Assembly (NCBI GenBank): GCA_050732635.1
Contig: JBOHRE010000014.1
Location: 1-46,906, forward strand
Direction of reading: 5' to 3'
From: JBOHRE01 sp050732635
Lineage (GTDB): Bacteria; Gemmatimonadota; Gemmatimonadetes; Longimicrobiales; RSA9
DNA: 46,906 bases
A program made the translations under genes and the position numbers. Numbering within the stretch: position 1 is the first letter of the stretch; each line of letters starts with the position of its first letter. The notes beneath the pieces were generated by a model, which saw only the letters and a program-made list of their open reading frames with translations, ran no database searches and was not told the origin of the DNA. This document shows positions 39,341 through 46,906 of the stretch, in pieces.

Positions 39341-40597
39341 TCAGGCCGCGACAAAGAGCCCCGTCACGTACATCAGGACCATGCCGGCCAGCAGACCGAA
39401 GACGATCCGTGGTTCGGCCAGGCCGATGCGTCGCCTGCCCAGGAACTCCCGAGCGAGCACGATCACGACCTGCACGATGGCGCCCGCGCCGATCGCGAAG
39501 AACAGCGTGCTCCAGATCGGCGAGTACGTGAAGCCGCCGATCCACGCGCCGAGGATGGTCGGCACTCCGGCAATCAACCCGAGCAGCACGAGCGCGCGAA
39601 GGCGCGGCCGCTCCTTCGCGAGCGGCGCCACGATCGCCAGGCCCTCCGTCGTATTGTGGAGCAGGAACCCGATCACGAGAAAGGTGCCGAGCGCGATTTC
39701 GCCGGTCGCATAGGCTGCCCCGATGACCAGGCCTTCGCCGAGGTTGTGCAGACCGATTCCGAGCGCGACGAGGCCCGCCAGGTAGAGTGCGCTGCCGCCG
39801 GCTCCGCCGCCTCGTTCTGCGGAACCTCCGACCGTGGCCAGCAGCAGGGGTGTGCCGATCAGACCCAGCGTCACCAGACCGAGCCCCTGATACGCGCCGG
39901 GTACCAGTGCCGCGAGCTCGAGCGCTTCGCCCAACGCGTCCACCGCGAGAAAGACGAGCAGCCCCACGGTCAGTGCCAGGAAGAAATCGACCCAGCCCGT
40001 CCTGATGCGACGCAGAAATGGCAGCCACAGCAGTCCGAGCAGCACCGGCAGCACGCCGACGTAGATGCCGAGCAGCGCGAAGGTCGACAGGTAGCGTGCT
40101 CCAACTGCAGGGCTCTGCGTGGCGACCTCGACCGTGGTCGAGAAGGTCAGCCCGGTGCTGGTCACGATCGCGATCTCGTGCGGCTCGCCCTCGACCCAAG
40201 GGTAGGGAATCTCGATCGTGCGGCTCTGCAGCCGCGGCACGGTGCGCGGGCCGTCGATCGTGTGCAGCCACGTGGCATCGTCGACGAGCACCTGCGCCAC
40301 TGTCACATCTTCGGGCCCGCCATTCACCACATGCACACGCATGAGGCCCGGCTGCGGCAGGGTTACCCGCTGCACCGTCAGCTCTTCGACCGGTGGAAAT
40401 GCGCGATCGAAAACGCCCAGTGGACCGACCCTGAGGAACAGCAGGACCAGCCCTGCCACCAGCAGCAGTGGGGCCACACCCAGGAGCCATGCCGGCCAGC
40501 GCGGAGCCGGTGGCTCCCGCGTCTCGCTGGACTCGACTCGCTGCGTTGGTTCGGAGCTCGTCGGCGTGCGCCGAGGGGCAGTCCTCAGCTCAGACAT
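39341..40597 (-). CDS. ZIP-family metal transporter with N-terminal extracytoplasmic domain
   Basis: A 418-residue membrane protein. Residues 37-57 form a first helix (WLLGVAPLLLVAGLVLLFLR), followed by a ~105-residue beta-rich extracytoplasmic domain (VTLPQPGLMRVHVVNGGPED, WVEGEPHEIAIVTSTGLTFS), then the ZIP channel from about residue 165. Both metal-path motifs are present: HNLGEGLVIGAAY (284-296) and HNTTEGLAIVAPL (314-326). ZIP proteins import Zn, Fe or Mn. Usual ZIPs are 250-300 residues without the extra domain. ATG 40597 overlaps the oxidase stop by 8 bp. In the DtxR operon, iron or manganese is the likely cargo. Confidence 0.87.
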   Translation of the reverse strand: MSELRTAPRRTPTSSEPTQRVESSETREPPAPRWPAWLLGVAPLLLVAGLVLLFLRVGPLGVFDRAFPPVEELTVQRVTLPQPGLMRVHVVNGGPEDVTVAQVLVDDATWLHTIDGPRTVPRLQSRTIEIPYPWVEGEPHEIAIVTSTGLTFSTTVEVATQSPAVGARYLSTFALLGIYVGVLPVLLGLLWLPFLRRIRTGWVDFFLALTVGLLVFLAVDALGEALELAALVPGAYQGLGLVTLGLIGTPLLLATVGGSAERGGGAGGSALYLAGLVALGIGLHNLGEGLVIGAAYATGEIALGTFLVIGFLLHNTTEGLAIVAPLAKERPRLRALVLLGLIAGVPTILGAWIGGFTYSPIWSTLFFAIGAGAIVQVVIVLAREFLGRRRIGLAEPRIVFGLLAGMVLMYVTGLFVAA

Positions 40598-41657
40598 GGG
40601 CCTCCCGGACGTCGAATATCCCCATCCAACCGAGCTCCGCGAACTCGCTCTGATGGGCGTGGAACATGTAGCGGCCCGGGAACTTGAAGGAGAACTCCAG
40701 CACCGCGCGCTCACCCTGGCAGAGCATGACCGTATCGGTCCATTCGTAGCGTTCGAGGTCCGTCCCCGTGCGGTACAGCCGGAAGAAGTTGCCGTGCAGG
40801 TGGAAGGAGTTGATCAGGTCGAACTCGGTCGTATTCACCAGATACACGCGCACCAGCTCGTTGAGACGCACCGGGATCGGCTGCTGCTGGTACGCGAACG
40901 CCACGGTGTTCACTGCGTACACCTCGTTGTCGCCATCGAAGTTCGTGTCGAAGCCATTCATCACCATCACCATCTCGTTCGCTGCGACCCGTCCACCCGG
41001 CGGGTCGATCAGGAACACCCCGTAAAGCCCCTTGTGGATGTGACGCTTCAACGGCAACCCGTGACAGTGGTACAGGTGCAGTCCGAACGGCTCGGCATCG
41101 AACTCGTAGGTGAACACCTCGCCCGGCGCGACGACCTCGAAAACCCCATCCATATTCGCCGCATGGATGCCATGGAAATGCATCGTATGTGGGTGGGTGC
41201 CCGCGTTTACGAAACGGACCCGTACGCGATCGCCCTCGGTCGCCCGGATCGACGGGCCGGGGACCTGGCCGTTGTACGTCCACGCGGCGAAGAAGACGCC
41301 CGGCGCAACCTCGATTTCCTGATCCACCGCGACGACGTCGTACTCGCGCAGCACCTGGCCCGATGCCATACGCGACACACGCCCCGTGTCGAACTCCGTC
41401 AGGTAGCGGAGTGGATCGAACCGGCTCACGTCCGTCGTGCCGACAGGCCCCATGACGTGCGGGTGCGCCGATGCATCGTGCGTCATGGCATTCCGAGTGG
41501 GCGACGCCGCCGCCCCCTCATTCCGCTGCAGACCCAGCGCACCGCCCGCCACCGCCAATCCCGCCGCGCTCATGGCTCCGGCACGGAGAAGCTCCCGCCG
41601 TGACACGACCGGGCCCGCTACACGCTGCTCCATGCTCTCTTCGACGTCACGCTTCAT
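40590..41657 (-). CDS. Tat-exported multicopper oxidase (two-domain, nitrite-reductase-like fold)
   Basis: A 355-residue copper protein. The signal SRRELLRAGAMSAAGLAVAG has the twin-arginine motif (Arg20-Arg21). Copper motifs: THPHTMHFHG (His157, 160, 162), LYHCHGLPLKRHIHKG (His197, Cys198, His199, His206/208), FHLHG (286, 288) and FHAHQSE (333, 335). Four H-x-H pairs plus a Cys indicate one type-1 site in domain 1 and a trinuclear-type cluster between domains, as in two-domain laccases. Likely oxidises Fe(II), Mn(II) or phenols in the periplasm. ATG 41657 follows GGAGAG and overlaps the dtxR end by 11 bp. Confidence 0.87.
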   Translation of the reverse strand: MKRDVEESMEQRVAGPVVSRRELLRAGAMSAAGLAVAGGALGLQRNEGAAASPTRNAMTHDASAHPHVMGPVGTTDVSRFDPLRYLTEFDTGRVSRMASGQVLREYDVVAVDQEIEVAPGVFFAAWTYNGQVPGPSIRATEGDRVRVRFVNAGTHPHTMHFHGIHAANMDGVFEVVAPGEVFTYEFDAEPFGLHLYHCHGLPLKRHIHKGLYGVFLIDPPGGRVAANEMVMVMNGFDTNFDGDNEVYAVNTVAFAYQQQPIPVRLNELVRVYLVNTTEFDLINSFHLHGNFFRLYRTGTDLERYEWTDTVMLCQGERAVLEFSFKFPGRYMFHAHQSEFAELGWMGIFDVREAHV

Positions 41658-42330
41658 CCGGGCTCTCCATGTCCAGTGGCTCCACCTGCAACGAGCTCGA
41701 CAGCTCTCGCCCGAGCACCTGCTCGTCACGCCCGTCCACCAGCACCCGAACCGGGCCGTTGAACGGCGAGTGCTCCTTCACCTCGACCCGGGCGCCCGGT
41801 CTCAGCTTGAGATTCGCCAGATAGCGCAGCGCCGCCGGGTCTTCGTCGCTGACGCGCCGCAGCACCGCCAGCCGACCGACCTCCAGGTCGGACAGGGCCG
41901 TGTATTGCCGCTCCTCGATCGTCGCGTCCCGGCCCGGAATCGGATCCCCATGCGGGTCCGTTGCCGGCTCCCCGAGCACGAGCGCCAGCCGATCGATCAG
42001 TTCGTCCGATGCCGCGTGCTCCAGAGCGTCCGCCTCATCATGCACCCGGTCCCAGGTGTACCCGAGCACCTCCACCAGGAAGAGCTCGATGACGCGATGA
42101 CGGCGGATCGTGCGCAACGCCTCACGCCGCCCCCGCCGCGTCAGCCGCGCGCCGTAATACGGGACGTGTTCGATGAAGCCCTGCTCGGCCATCCGCTTCA
42201 GCATTCCGGTCACGGACCCGGCCTGTACGTGCAGCCGTTCGGCGATCGTCGAGGTGTTCGCCGGCTCGGCCTCCCCGCGCGTCACCTGATAGATCACCTT
42301 GAGGTAGTCCTGAACGGCGGGGGAGCTCAT
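41647..42330 (-). CDS. DtxR/MntR-family metal-dependent regulator
   Basis: A 227-residue iron- or manganese-dependent repressor. Winged helix: VQDYLKVIYQVTRGEAEPAN, TSTIAERLHVQAGSVTGMLK, IEHVPYYGARLTRRGRREAL; metal/dimer domain: HRVIELFLVEVLGYTWDRVH with DEADALEHAASDELIDRL; C-terminal SH3/FeoA-like domain (LKLRPGARVEVKEHSPFNGP). The ligands in the HxxxE and E-x2-H-x regions are intact. It is first in the six-gene operon and its own promoter carries a DtxR-box-like site, so it should repress the whole operon when metal is plentiful. Confidence 0.9.
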   Translation of the reverse strand: MSSPAVQDYLKVIYQVTRGEAEPANTSTIAERLHVQAGSVTGMLKRMAEQGFIEHVPYYGARLTRRGRREALRTIRRHRVIELFLVEVLGYTWDRVHDEADALEHAASDELIDRLALVLGEPATDPHGDPIPGRDATIEERQYTALSDLEVGRLAVLRRVSDEDPAALRYLANLKLRPGARVEVKEHSPFNGPVRVLVDGRDEQVLGRELSSSLQVEPLDMESPDEA

Positions 42331-42373
42331 GAGGCGAACCGAAGATAAAGATTCATGTCGACAAACTTGTCAG

Positions 42374-42387
42374 TGAGGATAGCCTAA
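42374..42387 (-). promoter_or_regulatory. DtxR/IdeR-box-like operator
   Basis: TGAGGATAGCCTAA on the plus strand (TTAGGCTATCCTCA on the minus) has half-sites TTAGG/CCTCA matching the IdeR/DtxR consensus TTAGGTTAGSCTAACCTAA. It covers the -10 hexamer of the divergent dtxR promoter. Confidence 0.72.
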
Positions 42388-42405
42388 ACCACCCCCGCAG
42401 GTCAA
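42376..42405 (-). promoter_or_regulatory. dtxR-operon promoter
   Basis: Minus-strand TTGACC (42405-42400), 18-bp spacer, TATCCT (42381-42376). Start would be near 42369, a 39-nt leader. The operator described separately sits on the -10. Confidence 0.65.
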
Positions 42406-42463
42406 GGCTGGCGCTGCCGGTGCGGTGCGGACGGGCGACGACCCGCGGCAGCACGACGCGTGT

Positions 42464-42493
42464 TTGGCGAGGCGAGCGCCCGGCCACTATACT
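42464..42493 (+). promoter_or_regulatory. Promoter of the acetyl-CoA synthetase gene
   Basis: TTGGCG (42464-42469), 18-bp spacer, TATACT (42488-42493), the best -10 in the window, 57 bp before the acs ATG. Confidence 0.65.
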
Positions 42494-42549
42494 CGCAGAT
42501 TCGGGCGCTGCGGTTGGCCGGCGTCGAGGAGACCAGCGAGGAGGGACGG

Positions 42550-44496
42550 ATGCGCGAGCAGGCGCTAGAGGTGCTGTTGTCCGAGGACCGGAGCTTCGAG
42601 CCGCCGGGAGAGTTTCGGGCACAGGCGAACGCTGGCGATCCGCGGATCTACGAGCGGGCCGCGCGTGATGCGGAGTCGTTCTGGGCGGAATGGGCGCGCG
42701 AGCTGGAGTGGTTCGAGCCGTGGTCGGAGGTGCTCCGCTGGAAGCCGCCGCACGCGCAGTGGTTCGTGGGCGGCAAGCTGAACGCGGCCCACAACTGCTT
42801 GGATCGGCACGTGGCGGGTGCGCGGCGGACGAAGCCGGCGTTGGTCTGGGAGGGCGAGCCGGGTGACCGGCGCGAACTCACGTACGAGGAACTGCACCGG
42901 GAGGTATCGCGGCTCGCCAATGCGCTGAAGTCGCTGGGCGTGCGCAAGGGGGACCGGGTCGCGATCTACCTGCCGATGGTGCCGGAGGCCGCCGCGGCAA
43001 TGTTGGCCTGCGCGCGCATCGGCGCCGCGCATTCGGTGGTCTTCGGCGGTTTCTCGGCGGACAGCCTCCGTGATCGGATCAACGACGCCGAGGCCAGGGT
43101 GCTGATCACGGCGGACGGCGGCTTCCGCCGGGGTCGTCCGGTGCCGCTGAAGGAGGCGGCGGACCGCGCAGTGGCGGAGTGTCCTACGATCGAGCACGTG
43201 GTCGTCGTGCGTCGGGGTGGTGGGCTGGATGTGGCGACGAACATGGCGGCGGGCCGCGATCACTGGTACGACGAGCTGCTTGCCGAAGCCGCGACGGAAT
43301 GCCCGGCTGAGCCGATGGACGCCGAGGACATCCTGTACATCCTCTACACGTCGGGGACGACCGGGAAGCCGAAGGGCGTGGTGCATACGACGGGGGGTTA
43401 CCTGACGCACGTGTATGCAACAGCCAAGCTGGTCTTCGACCTGAAGGATGATGACGTCTACTGGTGCACGGCCGATGTCGGTTGGGTGACAGGGCATAGC
43501 TACATCGTGTATGGGCCGCTCGCGAACGGCGCGACGGTGATCATGTACGAGGGGGCGCCCGACTGGCCGGACCGTGGTCGCTTCTGGCAGATCTGCGAGC
43601 GCTACGGGGTCACGATCTTCTACACGGCGCCGACAGCGATCCGTGCGTTCATGCGCTGGGGCACCGATTGGCCTGCGAAGCACGATCTGAGCGCCTTGCG
43701 ACTGCTCGGCACGGTCGGTGAGCCGATCAACCCGGAGGCGTGGATGTGGTATCATGAACACATCGGACATGGCCGTTGTCCCGTCGTCGACACCTGGTGG
43801 CAGACCGAGACGGGAGGAATCATGATCACCCCGCTGCCGGGGCTGACGCGCACCAAGCCGGGAAGCGCGACGGTGGCATTCCCTGGCATAGACGCCGCTG
43901 TCCTGGACAACGATCGAAATCCGGTCGCTGCCGGATACCTGGCCATAACGCGACCCTGGCCGGGCATGCTGCGCACGATCTGGGGCGACGATGAACGCTA
44001 CCGGCAGCAGTACTGGTCCAAGTGGCCGGACACCTATTTCCCGGGCGACGGCGCCAAGCGCGATGAGGACGGCTACTTCTGGATCCTGGGCCGCGTCGAC
44101 GATGTGCTCAACGTGGCGGGCCACCGCATCGGCACCATGGAGGTCGAGAGCGCGCTCGTGGATCACAAGAAGGTGGCGGAGGCCGCGGTGGTCGGTCGAC
44201 CGGATGACCTGAAGGGCCAGGCGATCGCCGCGTTCGTGACCCTCAAGGAGGGATTCGAGACCACCGATGCCCTGAAGGAGGAGCTGCGGGCGCACGTGGC
44301 CGAGAAGATCGGCGCCATCGCCCGGCCGGACGTGATCATCTACGCTGCGGACCTGCCCAAGACCCGGTCGGGCAAGATCATGCGGCGGCTGCTGCGCGAC
44401 ATCGCCGAGGGACGGATGCTCGGCGACACCACGACCCTCGCCGATCCGGCGGTGGTGGCGCGGCTGAAGGACGAGTACGAGGAGAAGGAACCCTAG
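42550..44496 (+). CDS. acs: Acetyl-CoA synthetase (AMP-forming)
   Basis: A 648-residue acyl-adenylate-forming enzyme, normal Acs length. Key blocks: NCLDRHVAGARRTKPALVWE, GVRKGDRVAIYLPMVPEAAA, AHSVVFGGFSADSLRDRIND, the P-loop YTSGTTGKPKGVVHTTGGYL, WCTADVGWVTGHSYIVYGPL, DTWWQTETGGIMITPLPG, GRVDDVLNVAGHRIGTMEVE and KTRSGKIMRRLLRDIAEG with Lys609, the residue acetylated by Pat-type enzymes. It converts acetate, ATP and CoA to acetyl-CoA. GAGGAGGGA precedes ATG 42550. It has its own promoter and ends 13 bp from the convergent egtD-like gene. Confidence 0.95.
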   Translation: MREQALEVLLSEDRSFEPPGEFRAQANAGDPRIYERAARDAESFWAEWARELEWFEPWSEVLRWKPPHAQWFVGGKLNAAHNCLDRHVAGARRTKPALVWEGEPGDRRELTYEELHREVSRLANALKSLGVRKGDRVAIYLPMVPEAAAAMLACARIGAAHSVVFGGFSADSLRDRINDAEARVLITADGGFRRGRPVPLKEAADRAVAECPTIEHVVVVRRGGGLDVATNMAAGRDHWYDELLAEAATECPAEPMDAEDILYILYTSGTTGKPKGVVHTTGGYLTHVYATAKLVFDLKDDDVYWCTADVGWVTGHSYIVYGPLANGATVIMYEGAPDWPDRGRFWQICERYGVTIFYTAPTAIRAFMRWGTDWPAKHDLSALRLLGTVGEPINPEAWMWYHEHIGHGRCPVVDTWWQTETGGIMITPLPGLTRTKPGSATVAFPGIDAAVLDNDRNPVAAGYLAITRPWPGMLRTIWGDDERYRQQYWSKWPDTYFPGDGAKRDEDGYFWILGRVDDVLNVAGHRIGTMEVESALVDHKKVAEAAVVGRPDDLKGQAIAAFVTLKEGFETTDALKEELRAHVAEKIGAIARPDVIIYAADLPKTRSGKIMRRLLRDIAEGRMLGDTTTLADPAVVARLKDEYEEKEP

Positions 44497-44509
44497 CCGG
44501 CGCTCGCCA

Positions 44510-45484
44510 CTAGACTCCGCCGCTGAGCGACGCAAGCGACTGCAGCGGCCGCGCCAGCAGCATCGCATACCAGGCGTTGGAGTCGGTGGTCCACGCTTCC
44601 AGTCGCAAGCCGGCCGCGGCGAGCACCGACTCCAGGCGCTCGCGTGTGTACTTGCAGCTGATCTCTGTCCTGATCAGCTCACCTGCTTCGAGCGTGACTG
44701 TTCCGGCCCCGGGCAGCTCGAGGCGCTGTGGCTGCCTGGCGATCAGGTACATCTCGACTCGGCCCTCGGATCGATTGTAGCGCGCGCCGTGCGTGAACGC
44801 CGCCGGGTCGAGCGCCGTGCCGAATCGGCGATTGACCACACGCAGGATGTTGCGATTGAACTCTGCAGTGACGCCTTCCGCGTCGTTGTATGCCGCCTCG
44901 ATGATGGCTGGATCCTTGTCGAGGTCCGCGCCCAACAGTAGCCGGTCCTCGGCCGACATTGTCGCCGCAATGCCACGCAGGATTCGAGCTGCCGGGGCAT
45001 CCTCGAAGTTACCGATCGTGCTGCCGAGAATCGCGTAGATCGCTCGTGGGGGCGCCGGTTCCGGTAATGTTTCACCTCTCGTGAAGTCGGCCACCAACGG
45101 TTGGATCTGCAGCTCGGGATACTCCTCGCCGAGCCGGGCCGTCGCCTGCTCCATGAAGCGAGCGCTCACATCGACGGGCACATACAGCCGTGCCTCGCCT
45201 CCGGCGCGCATGGCATCGAGAACCAGCCGCGTCTTCGCGGCGCTGCCCGCGCCGAGCTCGACCAGCGAGCAGGGCCGTAGCTCCCGCACCCAGGCGTGTA
45301 CCGGCCCCTCGAGCAGCGCGCGTTCCGTGCGCGTGAGATAGTATTCCGGTAGCTCGGTGATGCGCTCGAACAGCTTCGAGCCATACTCGTCGTAGAAATA
45401 CTTCGAGGGGATCTCGGGCGGCTGACGCGCCAAAGCGTGTCGCAGCTCGTCGACTGCCTCCCGATCAGGTCCGGTCGTGATCAC
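44510..45484 (-). CDS. egtD: L-histidine N-alpha-methyltransferase (EgtD-like)
   Basis: A 324-residue SAM-dependent methyltransferase of the EgtD family (usual length about 320). Conserved: PPEIPSKYFYDEYGSKLFER, TELPEYYLTRTERALLE, SLVELGAGSAAKTRLVLDAM (SAM site), YVPVDVSARFMEQA, AILGSTIGNFEDAPAARIL, LLGADLDKDPAIIEAAYND, VTAEFNRNILRVVNRRFG and IRTEISCKYTRERLESVLA. EgtD makes hercynine, first step of ergothioneine synthesis. No EgtB sulfoxide synthase is present; instead it is coupled by a GTGA overlap to an acyltransferase. Start is GTG 45484. Confidence 0.87.
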   Translation of the reverse strand: MITTGPDREAVDELRHALARQPPEIPSKYFYDEYGSKLFERITELPEYYLTRTERALLEGPVHAWVRELRPCSLVELGAGSAAKTRLVLDAMRAGGEARLYVPVDVSARFMEQATARLGEEYPELQIQPLVADFTRGETLPEPAPPRAIYAILGSTIGNFEDAPAARILRGIAATMSAEDRLLLGADLDKDPAIIEAAYNDAEGVTAEFNRNILRVVNRRFGTALDPAAFTHGARYNRSEGRVEMYLIARQPQRLELPGAGTVTLEAGELIRTEISCKYTRERLESVLAAAGLRLEAWTTDSNAWYAMLLARPLQSLASLSGGV

Positions 45485-46314
45485 CCGCGAGCGAGCGGGT
45501 CCCGTGTGGTCGGGTGCGCCGGGCGTTCCTGCGGCTTTGGCTTCCAGGCCTTCGGCTTGGCTGGGATGCCGACGGCGACGGCGCCGGCGGGTACGTTCTC
45601 CCGCGCCAACGCCATGGCACCGACCATCGCGTCCGGCTCGACCTGCACACCGGCAAGCACGGTCGCATGGTAGGTAATGCGCACACCATCGCCGAGTACC
45701 GTCCTTACACACGACACGTCGCGCTGGTCCGAGATCGAGTGCGTGTGGCTATAGATGTTCGCGTAGTCGGCGATCGAAACCCCGTTGCCAAGGACGATCC
45801 CGCCGCGGTCATCCAACAGCACATGGCGATGGACGACGACGTCGTCACCCACTTCCATATTGTAGCCGTAGGAGAATTTCACGAAGTGAAAGCACTTGAA
45901 ATTGCCGCCGCAACGGTGGAAGATCCGGCGTGCGAGGACACGGCGGAATTTGACGCCGAGCTCGACGTTTTCGCCCAACGTGCTCTTGTCGAACATCTCC
46001 CACAGCCAGAGCAGAGGCTTCACGCTGGCGTAGCGCTCGGCGTCGATGTCGGCATAATACTCCGGCTCGAGGGTGATATTTCGTGGATCCATTTGCAGCA
46101 GTCCCAGCCGTGCCACCTCGGGCAGCGCGGCTGGATCGGTGTCGCGGAACTGCGGATAATAGAGGTCGGTCAGGATCCGGCGGCACAGCTCGCTGCGGTC
46201 GCTCGTGGGGTCGGACAGCGCCTCGTCGAGGGCGCCGATCCAGCGATCGTAGGCCGTACGCGCGTCCCGTGCGACCACCACCTCGCGCAGCGGCCGGAAG
46301 GCCGGTTCCGCCAC
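45481..46314 (-). CDS. Hexapeptide-repeat (LbH) acyltransferase
   Basis: A 277-residue protein. The N-terminal 105 residues are helical (EVVVARDARTAYDRWIGALD, LYYPQFRDTDPAALPEVARL); the rest is a left-handed beta-helix of the maltose/galactoside O-acetyltransferase class: GENVELGVKFRRVL, NMEVGDDVVVHRHVLLDDRG, GIVLGNGVSIADYANIYSHT with the catalytic-type His, and ITYHATVLAGVQVEPDAMVG, GVPAGAVAVGIPAKP-like end. It would acetylate a sugar or small molecule from acetyl-CoA. The substrate may be linked to the EgtD product because the genes are translationally coupled. GTG 46314 follows GGGAGGAG. Confidence 0.82.
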   Translation of the reverse strand: MAEPAFRPLREVVVARDARTAYDRWIGALDEALSDPTSDRSELCRRILTDLYYPQFRDTDPAALPEVARLGLLQMDPRNITLEPEYYADIDAERYASVKPLLWLWEMFDKSTLGENVELGVKFRRVLARRIFHRCGGNFKCFHFVKFSYGYNMEVGDDVVVHRHVLLDDRGGIVLGNGVSIADYANIYSHTHSISDQRDVSCVRTVLGDGVRITYHATVLAGVQVEPDAMVGAMALARENVPAGAVAVGIPAKPKAWKPKPQERPAHPTTRDPLARG

Positions 46315-46559
46315 TTCGCTCCTCCCGTGTCATGCGTGCCCGAACAGCGGCGAAACCTAGACCGCGCGCGCGGAGGGTGTCAACGCACGAGCCGGACAAC
46401 GGGTGGCTGTGGCAGCGGTTCGGCGGCTGCCGAAACCCGGAGGAGCCATCACCCGTCATCCGGGTAGACTGTTCGCGGCCGTGACGGACGGGCTCGGAGC
46501 CTTGTCGTGCGACGCGACAGGCCGAAGATTGCTCCCAGGCTCACCCGCGGAGGACTCGG

Positions 46560-46906
46560 ATGCACGATGTGATGAGAAAGCGGATCCTGCGCACGCTCGA
46601 GACACTGCCCGAGGCGCAGCTCTATCAGGTGCTCGACTACGTCGAGTTTCTGCAGCTGCGGTACGGACAGGCGGCCGACCCGGTGCGGACAGGGTTTCAG
46701 GCCTTCGCCGAGCGGCTCGAGGATCGCATGCGCGCGCGCTCCATCGCGGCGCGGACCATGAGCGGCACCATGAAAGTCGTGAGCACCGCGGGCAGGATGA
46801 TCGACGGCCTGAGCGGCGCGGTCGCCGCGGCCACCCGCCCTCTGCTCGAGGAGAGCGACGGCGGCGCTGCGCGCCGGGCCGGCGCGTCGCCGCCCGCGCT
46901 GGAACC
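46560..46906 (+). CDS. Hypothetical protein, 3' end outside window
   Basis: ATG 46560 follows GGAGGA (46550-46555) at good spacing and opens a frame that is still open at the window end (115 codons seen). The start MRKRILRTLETLPEAQLYQV and LDYVEFLQLRYGQ resembles the N-terminus of DUF2281-like or membrane-associated small proteins; the following part (ARSIAARTMSGTMKVVSTAG) is a long amphipathic helix. Function unknown. Divergent from the acyltransferase gene. Confidence 0.65.
   Translation, partial: MHDVMRKRILRTLETLPEAQLYQVLDYVEFLQLRYGQAADPVRTGFQAFAERLEDRMRARSIAARTMSGTMKVVSTAGRMIDGLSGAVAAATRPLLEESDGGAARRAGASPPALE

Noticed and set aside
39050..40687. 545-codon plus-strand frame
   Set aside because: Antisense to the ZIP and dihaem genes; His/Gln/Arg-rich noise.
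40590..41657. Annotation as copper nitrite reductase
   Set aside because: The fold is similar, but four H-x-H pairs and HCH fit a trinuclear-type multicopper oxidase; no denitrification genes are nearby.
42565..44568. 667-codon minus-strand frame
   Set aside because: Antisense to acs, which has all catalytic motifs; shadow frame.
46435..46465. ACCCGGA...TCCGGGT inverted repeat before the last gene
   Set aside because: Seven-bp arms with a 17-nt loop in GC-rich DNA are common by chance.
1..46906. CRISPR arrays, tRNA/rRNA genes, insertion sequences, prophage
   Set aside because: No regularly spaced repeats, RNA gene signatures, transposases, integrases or phage structural genes were seen.

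Overview
This 46.9 kb window is a densely packed, high-GC bacterial chromosome segment. Many genes overlap by 4 bp (ATGA/GTGA), strong GGAGG-type ribosome sites are common, and no tRNA, rRNA, CRISPR array or insertion sequence was seen. The gene content suggests a free-living aerobic or microaerobic Gram-negative of the Gemmatimonadota type: secreted tandem amidohydrolases, outer-membrane barrels ending in aromatic residues, ETF plus ETF-quinone oxidoreductase, BON proteins and DUF1111-type dihaem proteins. The phylum is inferred from style and content, not proven.

Layout. 0-7.2 kb: tail of an unknown gene, a 3-methyladenine glycosylase with an apparent CTG start, a TreT-like glycosyltransferase, a PhzF-family protein, small secreted and hypothetical proteins, a secreted esterase, and etfB-etfA. 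7.2-11.7 kb: two overlapping secreted amidohydrolase-like genes, one a double-domain fusion, with degenerate metal sites in part. 11.9-13.4 kb: a thioredoxin/NHL-repeat gene whose first catalytic cysteine codon is an in-frame TGA followed by a hairpin at bacterial-SECIS distance; this is a strong selenoprotein candidate. 13.4-15.1 kb: ETF-quinone oxidoreductase lacking one canonical Fe-S cysteine. 15.2-22.4 kb: a minus-strand run encoding an outer-membrane protein, a BON protein, a TupABC-like tungstate importer, a YIP1 protein, FdhD, MobA and MoeA, i.e. supply of a W/Mo-pterin cofactor, probably for formate dehydrogenase. 22.6-36.2 kb: M30-like lipoprotein protease, EamA exporter, stand-alone Lrp sensor domain, MscS-like membrane protein, NlpC/P60 and DacB-LysM cell-wall enzymes, AcpS, a PdtaR/PdtaS-like two-component pair, type I glutamine synthetase, a Fur-family regulator, a degenerate receiver protein and a DksA-like protein.

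36.4-42.4 kb holds the most system-like locus: a six-gene minus-strand operon encoding a DtxR-type regulator, a Tat-exported multicopper oxidase, a ZIP transporter with an extra extracytoplasmic domain, a DUF1111 dihaem lipoprotein, a Rieske protein and a porin-like barrel. A DtxR-box-like palindrome lies exactly over the operon's -10 element. I infer a metal-regulated envelope system coupling metal oxidation or electron transfer to uptake.

42.5-46.9 kb: acetyl-CoA synthetase, a translationally coupled hexapeptide acyltransferase and EgtD-like histidine methyltransferase, and a truncated small protein. The two observations most worth testing are the UGA/SECIS thioredoxin-NHL gene and the DtxR-controlled oxidase/ZIP/dihaem/Rieske operon.
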